From CAYQUO01 sp964420835 (GTDB lineage: Bacteria > Chloroflexota > Anaerolineae > Anaerolineales > Anaerolineaceae): a stretch of 64,000 nt of DNA. Position 1 is the stretch's first letter; each line of letters starts with the position of its first letter. The notes beneath the pieces were generated by a model. It saw only the letters and a program-made list of their open reading frames with translations, searched no databases and was not told where the DNA came from. The stretch is from NCBI GenBank assembly GCA_964420835.1, contig CAYQUO010000001.1, positions 248,001-312,000 on the forward strand, in the 5' to 3' direction. This document shows, piece by piece, positions 15,999 through 24,276 of the stretch. A program made the position numbers and the translations under genes.

Positions 15999-16979
15999 AT
16001 GCAAACTCGAAAACTGGGCAATAGCGACCTGCAGGTTTCATCAATCGGGTTGGGCACCTGGGCCATTGGAGGGGGGAACAACCCGTATGGCTGGGGCCCG
16101 CAATCGGACCGCGAATCCATTGCCACCATCCAACGGGCCATTGACCTGGGGGTGAACTGGCTGGATACAGCCCGGGTATATGGCCGCGGCCACTCGGAGG
16201 AAGTGGTTGGCAGGGCCATCAAGGGGCGTCGGGAGCAGGTGATCGTGGCCAGCAAATGCGGCCTGTTGTGGAAGCCCGACGGCAGGGGCACCTACGGCAG
16301 CCTGAAGGCGGAAAGCATCCGCCAGGAATGCCATGCCAGCCTGAAAAGCCTGGGGACGGATGTGATCGACCTGTACCAGATCCACTGGCCGCAGCCGGAC
16401 GATGAGATCGAGGAAGGTTGGGGCGCCGTCGCCGACCTGGTGCGGGAGGGCAAGGTGCGTTACGCGGGGGTCTCCAATTTTTCGGTGCCGCAAATGCAAC
16501 GGGCGCAGGCCATACACCCCATCACCTCCCTGCAGCCGCCCTACAGCATGTTCAAGCGCGAAATCGAAGCCGAGATCCTGCCCTACTGCCGGGATAATGC
16601 CATCGGCGTCATTGTTTACAGCCCCATCCAGGCTGGCCTGTTAAGCGGCGGGTTCAGCAAGGCGCGGGCCGGCAAACTGCCCGCCGATGACTGGCGCAAG
16701 AGCAGCCCGGATTTCCAGGAACCGGCCCTGAGCGCCCACCTCTGGCTGGTGGAACAGTTGCGCCCGCTGGCCGCGCGCAAGGGGACTTCCGTGGCCAACC
16801 TGGCCATCGCCTGGGTGCTGCGGCGGCCCGAGGTGACGGCGGCCATCGTGGGAGCCCGGCGTCCCGAACAGATCGAGGAGACCGCCGCGGCAGGCGACCT
16901 GAGGCTGACTTTGAATGAACTCGCCGGGTTGGAAAAACTGCTGGTGGGGCATGCCGGCAAGATGAACCTGGAGCGATAA
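15999..16979 (+). CDS. Aldo/keto reductase
   Basis: 326-residue NADPH-dependent aldo/keto reductase (TIM barrel). Catalytic tetrad by pattern: Asp56 in NWLDTARVYG, Tyr61, Lys86 in ASKCG and His129 in QIHWPQ. The cofactor end has SVANLAIAWVL and IVGARRPEQ. Substrate unknown. It follows the corrinoid gene closely and may be co-transcribed. Confidence 0.9.
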   Translation: MQTRKLGNSDLQVSSIGLGTWAIGGGNNPYGWGPQSDRESIATIQRAIDLGVNWLDTARVYGRGHSEEVVGRAIKGRREQVIVASKCGLLWKPDGRGTYGSLKAESIRQECHASLKSLGTDVIDLYQIHWPQPDDEIEEGWGAVADLVREGKVRYAGVSNFSVPQMQRAQAIHPITSLQPPYSMFKREIEAEILPYCRDNAIGVIVYSPIQAGLLSGGFSKARAGKLPADDWRKSSPDFQEPALSAHLWLVEQLRPLAARKGTSVANLAIAWVLRRPEVTAAIVGARRPEQIEETAAAGDLRLTLNELAGLEKLLVGHAGKMNLER

Positions 16980-16989
16980 GGATTAAAAA

Positions 16990-17018
16990 GGACAGCCGGT
17001 GTGCTGGCTGTCCGGATC
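16990..17018 (-). terminator. Intrinsic terminator for the minus-strand lipoprotein
   Basis: GGACAGCC / GGCTGTCC stem with an 8-base loop. Read on the minus strand the stem runs into TTTTTAATC, so its U-tract serves the lipoprotein, though it also sits just after the plus-strand reductase. Confidence 0.7.
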
Positions 17019-17124
17019 GTTCAATTTCCTGCTGCGAAGAGGTGGGACTTAATGACGGGGTTTGATCCCGGCTGCGTTTGTGCCTTTTAACTGCTGGAAT
17101 GGGACTTTACCGGTTTGAATGCCT

Positions 17125-17607
17125 CTACTGGACCTGGTACTCGAAACCCTGCAGCAGTGTTCCATCGATGTACACGTCCGCTCGGTAAAGACCGGCGGGG
17201 AAGTCCTGGTTCAACTCCAGTTGGGCGGTCAGGTTGTTGCCCAGGAGGACGGTGGTATCCACACTGGTAATGAGAACATCCTTGCCGGTGCCGGGGTCAA
17301 TCCCAAAAAATTCCCACTTGACAACCGTGCCCGCCTTCAACATCCGGTCCAGTTTGACCTCGAAGTGTTGAATGCGGTTGGAGGGCTTGAATGCGCTGAC
17401 CTCGGCTCCCGGCTCCCCGGAGCCATCGTCGGCGAAGAGCGTGAAACTGCTGACGCCCACCTTTCCGGATGCAGCGGGTTCCTCGTTCGCGGGCGGCGGG
17501 TTGTTCCCATCCCCGGAACCGCTGCTGCTGCCGCAGGCCAGGGTGGCCATTGCCAGGGCCGACAACCCCAACAGGATCGAAAACATGCGTTTCTTTGATG
17601 TGTGCAT
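17125..17607 (-). CDS. Small lipoprotein of unknown function
   Basis: 160 residues: signal ending in MATLACG (Cys25), a Gly/Ser/Pro/Asn linker, then a beta-rich domain (VGVSSFTLFADD, FPAGLYRADVYIDG). ATG 17607 is preceded by AAAGG at good spacing; the frame extends further upstream but without a ribosome site. Not recognised as a family member. It diverges from metE. Confidence 0.65.
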   Translation of the reverse strand: MHTSKKRMFSILLGLSALAMATLACGSSSGSGDGNNPPPANEEPAASGKVGVSSFTLFADDGSGEPGAEVSAFKPSNRIQHFEVKLDRMLKAGTVVKWEFFGIDPGTGKDVLITSVDTTVLLGNNLTAQLELNQDFPAGLYRADVYIDGTLLQGFEYQVQ

Positions 17608-17676
17608 CTTCTTTGCCTTTCTCGGATCGGGTTTATCCCTTTCCCCGGCAGGCCGGAGATTTTGAGAGATTCCTGG

Positions 17677-17682
17677 ATTATA
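17677..17682 (-). promoter_or_regulatory. Extended -10 (GGTATAAT) for the lipoprotein
   Basis: TATAAT on the minus strand, preceded by GG, about 70 bases before the start at 17607; no clear -35. Confidence 0.4.
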
Positions 17683-17689
17683 CCATAAC

Positions 17690-17718
17690 TGGACAATTAC
17701 TATCATAAATACTATAAT
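17690..17718 (+). promoter_or_regulatory. Promoter for metE (TGGACA-N17-TATAAT)
   Basis: Near-consensus -35 at 17690-17695 and consensus -10 at 17713-17718, 17-base spacing. A second TATAAT at 17740 lacks a matching -35. No cobalamin or SAM riboswitch core was recognised in the short leader. Confidence 0.55.
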
Positions 17719-17779
17719 TATTCCAATATAAACCAGTTGTATAATCAACCTGGCTGAATGAAATGGAAGGGTGAAAATT

Positions 17780-20071
17780 ATGATACTTACAGCGAATCTC
17801 GGATATCCACGGCTGGGTGCAGGGCGGGAATTAAAGCGGGCTTTGGAAGGCTACTGGTCGGGGAAAGTGAACGCGGCGGGCCTGCTTAAGGCAGGCAGGG
17901 AATTACGGCTTGAACATTGGAAGATTCAACGGGGGGCTGGAATTGACATCATCCCTTCCAACGATTTTTCTTATTACGACCAGGTGCTGGATGCTGCCTG
18001 CATGGTCGGTGCCATCCCCCGCCGGTATTCCGGCCTTGAAAACGCCTCCGGTTTCGACATCTATTTTGCCATGGCAAGAGGGGTCCACCAGGGCCGGCAA
18101 AACCTTGCCGCAATGGAAATGACCAAATGGTTCGATACCAATTACCATTACATTGTCCCGGAGATCGAAAAAGAGCAGGTTTATCGACTGGAATCCACCA
18201 AAGTGATTGATGAATTCCTGGAGGCACAGGAAGCCGGCCTTCACACCCGGCCGGTGTTGCTGGGGCCGGTGTCGTTTCTGCTGTTGAGCAAACCCACCTC
18301 CCCCGGTTGTGATCCACTGGACACGCTGCCGAACCTGCTGCCGGTATATGTCGAGGTTTTGCAGCATCTTTCGGCTGTTGGCGCCGACTGGGTGCAGGTG
18401 GATGAACCCTGCCTGGTTTTCGATCTTGCTGAAAAAGCACGCGGCGCCTACAGCGCGGCATACAGCCATTTCAGCCGGGAGGCGGACATTCAGATCCTGC
18501 TGGCAACGTATTTCGGCGGCCTTGGCGAAAACCTGCCGCTGGCGCTGCAATTGCCCGTTGCCGGTTTGCATGCCGACCTGGTGCGGGCACCGGAACAACT
18601 GGATGCCATCCTGGGGCAATTGCCGGCCGGGAAAACCCTCTCGCTGGGTGTAATTGACGGGCGCAATGTCTGGCGGGCCGACCTGGACGCAGCCCATGCG
18701 CTGATCCAGCGGGCTGTCTCTGTTTTGGGGAAGGAACGCGTCCAAATCGCGCCCAGTTGTTCGTTGATGTTCAGCCCGCACGACCTGGACTTGGAAACCA
18801 GCCTGGACGAAGAGTTGCGGTCCTGGCTGGCGTTTGGGCGCCAGAAACTGGATGAACTGTCCCTGCTTAAGCAGGCGATCAACCAGGGGGTTGAAACCGT
18901 TGCCAAACCATTTGCCCTCAGCCGTGAAGCGCTGAAAAGGCGGCACAACTCCAAACGCACCCACGACCGGCAGGTCCGGGAGCGGCTTAAGGCGGTGGAC
19001 CAGGCCATGCTTCGCCGCAACCAGGATCTTCAAGCCCGCAAGGCAGCCCAGGCGCTGAAACTGCGCCTGCCTGTTCTGCCAACCACCACCATCGGTTCCT
19101 TCCCGCAAACGGATGAAATTCGCGCTCACCGGTTCGCCTACAAGAAAGGCACCCTTAACCGGGAGGAATACGAGGGCCTGATGAAGGCGGAAATTTCCCG
19201 TACGATCCGCCTTCAGGAGCAGATCGGCCTGGATGTGCTGGTTCACGGTGAGTTCGAGCGCACCGACATGGTGGAATATTTTGGCGAGCGCCTCGGCGGG
19301 GTGGCCTTTACCCGGGATGGCTGGGTGCAAAGTTATGGGTCGCGCGCCGTAAGGCCGCCGATCATTTATGGGGATATTGTCCGCCCCGCCCCAATGACGG
19401 TGGACTGGTCGACATTTGCCCAATCCCTCACCAGCAAGCCGGTCAAGGGCATGCTCACCGGGCCGGTCACAATTTTGGAGTGGTCGTTTGTCCGGGATGA
19501 TCAACCGCGGGCCGAAACCTGCCGGCAGATTGCGCTGGCGATCCGCGACGAAACGCTGGACCTGGAGCGCGCCGGGATTTCCATCATCCAGATCGATGAA
19601 CCGGCTTTTCGGGAAGGGATGCCCTTGCGCCGGGCGGAACAGGCGGACTATCTTGAATGGGCGATCGGGTGTTTTCGACTGGCCTCCAGCGGCGTGCGGG
19701 ATGAAACCCAGATCCACACCCACATGTGCTACTCGGAGTTCGACCAGATCATTGAGGCGATCGGGCGCATGGATGCAGACGTTATATCCATCGAGGCTTC
19801 ACGTTCCAAAATGGAACTGCTGGACACCTTTAAACAGGTTCAATACCCCGGGGATATTGGCCCCGGCATCTATGATATTCATTCCCCGAACATTCCCGCG
19901 CAGGACGAAATGCAGGAATTGATTGGGAAAGCCCTGCAGGTGGTGCCTGTTGAACATCTATGGGTCAACCCGGATTGCGGGTTGAAAACCAGGGAGTGGG
20001 AGCAGGTGATCCCCGCGCTCACCCACATGGTTCAAGCCGCCAGGGCTGTGAGGGAACGGTTGAAAGGTTGA
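17780..20071 (+). CDS. metE: Cobalamin-independent methionine synthase
   Basis: 5-methyltetrahydropteroyltriglutamate-homocysteine methyltransferase, last step of methionine synthesis, 763 residues (full length). N-terminus ILTANLGYPRLG matches the family. Zinc ligands are His648 and Cys650 in IHTHMCYSEF and Cys733 in WVNPDCGLKTR; TTTIGSFPQT opens the catalytic half. GGAAGGG precedes ATG 17780; the in-frame GTG at 17771 overlaps that ribosome site and is rejected. Its presence next to a corrinoid protein gene shows methionine can be made without B12. Confidence 0.96.
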   Translation: MILTANLGYPRLGAGRELKRALEGYWSGKVNAAGLLKAGRELRLEHWKIQRGAGIDIIPSNDFSYYDQVLDAACMVGAIPRRYSGLENASGFDIYFAMARGVHQGRQNLAAMEMTKWFDTNYHYIVPEIEKEQVYRLESTKVIDEFLEAQEAGLHTRPVLLGPVSFLLLSKPTSPGCDPLDTLPNLLPVYVEVLQHLSAVGADWVQVDEPCLVFDLAEKARGAYSAAYSHFSREADIQILLATYFGGLGENLPLALQLPVAGLHADLVRAPEQLDAILGQLPAGKTLSLGVIDGRNVWRADLDAAHALIQRAVSVLGKERVQIAPSCSLMFSPHDLDLETSLDEELRSWLAFGRQKLDELSLLKQAINQGVETVAKPFALSREALKRRHNSKRTHDRQVRERLKAVDQAMLRRNQDLQARKAAQALKLRLPVLPTTTIGSFPQTDEIRAHRFAYKKGTLNREEYEGLMKAEISRTIRLQEQIGLDVLVHGEFERTDMVEYFGERLGGVAFTRDGWVQSYGSRAVRPPIIYGDIVRPAPMTVDWSTFAQSLTSKPVKGMLTGPVTILEWSFVRDDQPRAETCRQIALAIRDETLDLERAGISIIQIDEPAFREGMPLRRAEQADYLEWAIGCFRLASSGVRDETQIHTHMCYSEFDQIIEAIGRMDADVISIEASRSKMELLDTFKQVQYPGDIGPGIYDIHSPNIPAQDEMQELIGKALQVVPVEHLWVNPDCGLKTREWEQVIPALTHMVQAARAVRERLKG

Positions 20072-20154
20072 GGGCCTTTGTCGGGGTCCGACGCTGAATG
20101 AACTGCCTGGCATCAGGCACATTGCATAACATAAAATGATGGAAAGGGAGAGAC

Positions 20155-21336
20155 ATGAAGACCTATCAATACCTGATCATTGGAAATGGCATGACCGCGG
20201 ATTCTGCAGTGCACGGGATACGCGAACTGGACCCAAATGGATCCATTGGCATGATCGGCGTTGAAACCGACATGCCCTACAGCCGACCGCCGCTTTCCAA
20301 GGGCTTGTGGAAGGGGCGCCCGATCGAAAAGATCTGGCGCGGGACGGATCAATTCAAGGTTGATTTTCATCTCGGCCGGAAAGCGGTCACACTTGACCCG
20401 GCCACAAAACACGTTGGCGACGACCAGGGCGGCGAATACACCTATGAGAAACTGCTGCTGGCCACGGGTGGCTCCCCCATCCGGCTGCCGTTCGGAGAGG
20501 AGCAGATCATTTATTACCGCACGCTACAGGATTACCACCGCCTGCGTGCCCTGGCCGAACAGGGGCAACGGTTTCTGGTCATCGGTGCCGGTTTCATCGG
20601 TTCTGAAATTGCCGCCGCCCTGAGGATGCAGGACAGGCAGGTAACCATGGTGTTCCTGGAAAAATCGATCGGCGTCAATGTTTACCCCCCCGACCTTTCG
20701 CAGTTCTTGAGCGATGCCTACCGGAAAAAAGGGGTGGAACTTGTGCCGGAAGACGCGGTGGCAAGCATTGAAAAAACCGCTGATGGCCTGAAGGTGCAAA
20801 CCCGGGGCGGGCACACTTTTCTTGTGGATGGCGTGGTGGCCGGCCTGGGGATTCGGCCCAATGTCGAACTGGCAAAAACAGCGGGGCTGCGGGTCGAGAA
20901 TGGCATTGTGGTGGACGAGCATCTGCGAACATCGGCCGCTGATGTTTATGCGGCGGGCGATGTGGCCATGTTCCCCCATGCAGCCCTGGGCAGGCAGGTG
21001 CGGGTGGAACATGCCAATAACGCGGTGGAGATGGGCAAACAGGCCGGGCGCAATATGGCGGGTGCGGATGAACCCTACCGGCATACACCTTTCTTTTATA
21101 CCGACCTCTTCGAGTATGGATATGAAGCGGTTGGAGAATTGAGCAGCAAACTGGAGACGGTGGAGGACTGGAAGGAGCCTTTCCAGGAAGGCACCATCTA
21201 TTATCTCAACGGTGGCCGGGTGAACGGCGTGCTGCTGTGGAATGTGTGGGACAAAGTGCCCGAGGCAACCGCCCTGATAGCCGAGCCCGGTCCCTTTACA
21301 GCCCAGGACCTGATCGGAAGAATTACGGCCGGGTAG
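20155..21336 (+). CDS. FAD/NAD(P)-dependent oxidoreductase (ferredoxin-reductase/AIF type)
   Basis: 393-residue flavoprotein: FAD motif IIGNGMTADSAV near the N-terminus, NAD(P) motif VIGAGFIGSEIAAAL at about 142-156, and the late FAD motif VYAAGDVAMFP. No CxxC redox disulfide is visible, so it belongs with rubredoxin/ferredoxin reductases and AIF-like proteins, not thioredoxin reductases. A good ribosome site (AAAGGGAGAG) precedes the ATG. It is 71 bases upstream of the DsbA-type selenoprotein and may supply it with electrons; that link is inference. Confidence 0.88.
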   Translation: MKTYQYLIIGNGMTADSAVHGIRELDPNGSIGMIGVETDMPYSRPPLSKGLWKGRPIEKIWRGTDQFKVDFHLGRKAVTLDPATKHVGDDQGGEYTYEKLLLATGGSPIRLPFGEEQIIYYRTLQDYHRLRALAEQGQRFLVIGAGFIGSEIAAALRMQDRQVTMVFLEKSIGVNVYPPDLSQFLSDAYRKKGVELVPEDAVASIEKTADGLKVQTRGGHTFLVDGVVAGLGIRPNVELAKTAGLRVENGIVVDEHLRTSAADVYAAGDVAMFPHAALGRQVRVEHANNAVEMGKQAGRNMAGADEPYRHTPFFYTDLFEYGYEAVGELSSKLETVEDWKEPFQEGTIYYLNGGRVNGVLLWNVWDKVPEATALIAEPGPFTAQDLIGRITAG

Positions 21337-21407
21337 TCTCCCGCGGCAAGGATTTCGCGCCCGAATGGCGTGGCGGGTTGACCAACCGGCGGAGGAGGAA
21401 ACCGCAA

Positions 21408-22106
21408 ATGGAGAATCAACAGGTCACCAACAAAGGCATTCCTGAATTGTGGGAGTGGGCCGAGTACTACTGACCGTGGTGCTATATTGCGGCCGTGCGC
21501 CTGCACAAGGTCCTTCCCGAATTTGAGGGGCGTGTCCGCCTGGTGGAACGGGCTTATCCTTTGGAAGTTTACGGGGGCGGCGGGCCTGACCGGGAGGGGC
21601 TTGAAATGGAGATCTGGCTGGCAGCCCTGCAGGAGCCCGGGGCCGTCTTCAGGCCTTTTGGCAGCGAGTGGCCAACCACTACCCTGCCGGCGTTTGAGGC
21701 GGCCTGGTGCGCCAATTTACAGGGCGAGGCGGTCGGACATGAATTTGACCTGCGCATCCGCAGAGCCTTCTTTGCCGAAGGCCGCAATATCGGGCAGAGG
21801 GAGGTCATGCTGGAACTTGCCCGTGAAGCGGGCCTGGACATGCAGCATTTCACCCGCCATTACAACAATGGCGAAGCGCGTCAGGCCGTTCTGCAGGAAG
21901 GCCGGCTTGGCAGGGAACGGTACAACGTGCGGGGCACGCCCACCCTCATGTTGGACGATGGGACAAAATTGCGCCACCCGATCGCCTACCCCAACATCCA
22001 GGATGGGAAGATCGTATCGGTTGGTCATTTGCCATGCTGTGGCGAGGGCTGTTACGCGACCACCCGTGAATTCTTTGAACGGGCACTAGCCAGGGGGCAG
22101 GCGTGA
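21408..22106 (+). CDS. DsbA/FrnE-family selenoprotein (UGA-encoded Sec in a UPWC active site)
   Basis: Cytosolic thiol-disulfide oxidoreductase of the FrnE-like DsbA family, 232 residues if UGA is read as Sec. ATG 21408 has GGAGGAGG upstream. The frame runs through codon 22, TGA at 21471-21473, exactly where the first Cys of CPWC belongs: WAEYY-U-PWCYIAAVRL. The downstream frame is open to 22106 and keeps family features (cis-Pro in RGTPTLMLDDG). A SECIS-like hairpin begins 14 bases after the TGA. There is no signal peptide. A Cys-rich tail (Cys210, Cys211, Cys215) may supply a resolving thiol. Reading this as two broken ORFs would leave the second without its active site or a ribosome site. 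Confidence 0.85.
21488..21505 (+). promoter_or_regulatory. SECIS-like hairpin of the DsbA-type selenoprotein
   Basis: TGCGGC pairs with GCC-GCA on the other side, with T21502 bulged and a 5-base apical loop CGTGC; six base pairs in all. It lies 14-32 bases downstream of the in-frame TGA, the expected place for a bacterial SECIS element that binds SelB. The assignment is by position and shape only. Confidence 0.5.
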
Positions 22107-22174
22107 ACGCCACGAACCGCTGATACACAGGGTGCATCTTAACCGGGAAAAACCATGGAAAGGGAAAGGGAAGA

Positions 22175-22663
22175 ATGGAACCACGGATAAATTATTCTCA
22201 AACCGCCCCGGAGGGCGTGGAGATCCTGGGCAAACTGGAGGCGTATTTGCAAACCACCGGCCTTGAGCCCGGGCTGCTGGAACTGGTGAGTTTGCGGGCG
22301 TCCCAGATCAATGGCTGCGCCTACTGCATCGACAGGCACACCAAAAACGCCCGCAGCCACGGGGAAAGCGAACAGCGGCTTTATGGGATCAGCGCCTGGT
22401 GGGAGGCGCCCTTCTACAGCGAGCGCGAGCGCGCCGCACTTGCCTGGGCGGAAACCGTCACCCTGGTCAGTGAGGATCAGGTGTCCGATGAGATCTACGA
22501 CCTGGCAAGAGCCCATTTTTCAGAGAAGGAACTGGTGGACCTGACGCTGGCTGTGATCGCCATCAACTCCTGGAATCGGCTGGCGATCAGTTTTCGTTCC
22601 CTGGCGGGTTCCTACCAGCCCGACCATCCAACCACGAAAAAGAATTCGCTGCCACCAGCATAA
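22175..22663 (+). CDS. AhpD-like carboxymuconolactone decarboxylase-family protein
   Basis: 162-residue all-helical protein with the peroxidase-type motif NGCAYCIDRHTKNA: Cys48, Cys51 and His55 (E..CxxC..H pattern). Such proteins act as alkylhydroperoxidases or dithiol relays. It lies 68 bases downstream of the DsbA-type selenoprotein, supporting a thiol-redox or peroxide-defence operon. GGAAAGGGAAG precedes the ATG. Confidence 0.85.
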   Translation: MEPRINYSQTAPEGVEILGKLEAYLQTTGLEPGLLELVSLRASQINGCAYCIDRHTKNARSHGESEQRLYGISAWWEAPFYSERERAALAWAETVTLVSEDQVSDEIYDLARAHFSEKELVDLTLAVIAINSWNRLAISFRSLAGSYQPDHPTTKKNSLPPA

Positions 22664-22721
22664 CAGACGGCAGTTACCGCCCGGAGGGTTTTCAAGCCTT
22701 TGGGGTGGATGGGGCAAACCC

Positions 22722-23651
22722 GTGAAAAACCTCTCTTTCAACCTTGAGCCTGTTCAGCCGTTCCGGCTGGATTTTACCGTCTGGGCGCTGCGCCGGCGGC
22801 CGGATAACCTGGTTGACCGCTGGGACGGCAGAACCTACCGGCGCGTTCTCATCGCCGATGATGGCAGGCCGTTTGAAGTGGCGGTTTCGCAGCCGGGAAT
22901 GCCCGCGGCTGCGCACCTGCAGGTTTCCATCCACGGTGAAACCACGGATGAAGCCACCAAACGCCAGGCCGTCGCAGCCCTGGAGCGTTTGCTGGGCATC
23001 CGTTTGACGCTGGACGGGTTTTACCGCCTGGCTGACGGTGACGAGCGGTTGAAGGTCGTCGCAGACCGGTTTCGCGGGTTCAAGCCGCCGCGCTACCATT
23101 CCCCCTTTGAGGCCTTGGTCAACGCCATGGCCTGCCAGCAGCTCACCCTGACCATGGGCATTCGTTTGCTGAACAGCCTGGCTGAAACCTGCGGCCCCGC
23201 TTTTAGGAACGAAGAGGGTGTTTTTCATGCCTTCCCACGCCCAGAGGACCTGGCAAATGTGGATGTTGAGAACCTGCGGAGGTTGAAGTTCAGTTACCAG
23301 AAGGCGCGCTACATCACCGGCCTGGCGCGCTCCATCATGGCGGGTGAACTGGACCTGAGCGGGATCGACCTGCTGGATGATGGAAGTGCCATGGAAAGCC
23401 TGCGCCGGCTGCCAGGTGTCGGACGTTGGACTGCAGAATACTTCCTGCTGCGCAGCCTTGGGCGGACCCATGTATTCCCGGCGGACGACGTGGGAGCGCG
23501 CAATCACCTCCAACGCTGGCTGGAACTGCCCGGGAAAATGAATTACGATACCGTTCATGAAGCACTGGAACCGTGGAAGGACCATGGTGGCCTGGTTTAC
23601 TTTCACCTGTTATTGAAGAGTTTGGCCGAAAAGTCGATGATCGTTGTTTGA
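22722..23651 (+). CDS. DNA-3-methyladenine glycosylase II (AlkA-like)
   Basis: 309-residue HhH-GPD base-excision glycosylase removing alkylated purines from DNA. N-terminal TBP-like domain, then the helix-hairpin-helix LPGVGRWTAEYFLLR and the catalytic Asp256 in FPADDVGAR. GTG 22722 is the start giving the usual N-terminus; the ribosome site is weak. It sits in the redox/stress run between the AhpD-like protein and DUF488. Confidence 0.88.
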   Translation: MKNLSFNLEPVQPFRLDFTVWALRRRPDNLVDRWDGRTYRRVLIADDGRPFEVAVSQPGMPAAAHLQVSIHGETTDEATKRQAVAALERLLGIRLTLDGFYRLADGDERLKVVADRFRGFKPPRYHSPFEALVNAMACQQLTLTMGIRLLNSLAETCGPAFRNEEGVFHAFPRPEDLANVDVENLRRLKFSYQKARYITGLARSIMAGELDLSGIDLLDDGSAMESLRRLPGVGRWTAEYFLLRSLGRTHVFPADDVGARNHLQRWLELPGKMNYDTVHEALEPWKDHGGLVYFHLLLKSLAEKSMIVV

Positions 23652-23662
23652 AAGGAGACGCC

Positions 23663-24010
23663 ATGATAAAAATTAAACGCGTGTACGAAGAAGCCGAACC
23701 CGGCGACGGGACGCGATTTCTCGTTGAACGGTTATGGCCGCGCGGGATGAAGAAGGAAGCGTTGAAAATGGATGCCTGGCTCAAGGATGTGGCGCCCAGC
23801 GACGGGCTGAGGCGCTGGTTTGGACATGACCCCCTCAAATGGGATGAATTTCAGAAGCGCTACTGGGCTGAACTGTCCGATAATCCGGATGCCTGGTCGC
23901 CCATCCTGCTGGCTGCCAGGGACGATGATGTAACCCTGCTCTATAGCGCACACGACACCGAGCACAACAATGCCCTCGCCCTGATGCGCTTTTTGGAAAA
24001 AGTCCCCTGA
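23663..24010 (+). CDS. DUF488 family protein
   Basis: 115-residue protein with the family signatures RVYEEAEPGDGTRFLVERLWPRG, LKDVAPSDGLRRWFGHDP and LLYSAHDTEHNNA. The biochemical role of DUF488 is not established. AAAGGAGAC precedes the ATG and the gene is 11 bases behind alkA, so they are probably co-transcribed. Confidence 0.85.
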   Translation: MIKIKRVYEEAEPGDGTRFLVERLWPRGMKKEALKMDAWLKDVAPSDGLRRWFGHDPLKWDEFQKRYWAELSDNPDAWSPILLAARDDDVTLLYSAHDTEHNNALALMRFLEKVP

Positions 24011-24211
24011 GGCTGGGGCGGGAACAACCGTAGAACAGCCAAGGGTGAAGCTGTTTGTATGAATGCAGTACCTGGCCGCCGCACGCCCCGGCCACGGATG
24101 GCACCGGGTTTTGAACGGGCGGCGGGGGCCGGTTTCATGGACGATGCAGGTTGCAGCCGGACGCCTCCCTTCCGGGATCCTGTTTCTGCTCCAAAAGCAA
24201 GCCGTTCTTGG

Positions 24212-24217
24212 TACAAT
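24212..24217 (+). promoter_or_regulatory. -10 element TACAAT (TGGTACAAT) for the DUF362 gene
   Basis: Another copy of the GG-N-TACAAT type, 60 bases before the start at 24277. The remaining 24011-24211 interval shows nothing further that can be supported. Confidence 0.4.
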
Positions 24218-24276
24218 AGGCGGTTGAAGACTGTAATGGAAATTGGCGTTGACCATAGAAACACACAAGGAAAGAT

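Noticed and set aside
17719..17779. Riboswitch (B12 or SAM) controlling metE
   Set aside because: The leader is only about 55 bases and A+T-rich with no conserved core.
17903..19723. 606-codon minus-strand frame over metE
   Set aside because: Antisense to a complete metE with zinc ligands in place; no family features.
21471..21473. TGA as an ordinary nonsense mutation splitting a dead DsbA gene
   Set aside because: The codon falls precisely on the catalytic Cys, both sides are conserved and in frame, and a hairpin follows; the same happens in the peroxiredoxin. Two independent nonsense mutations at catalytic cysteines are unlikely.
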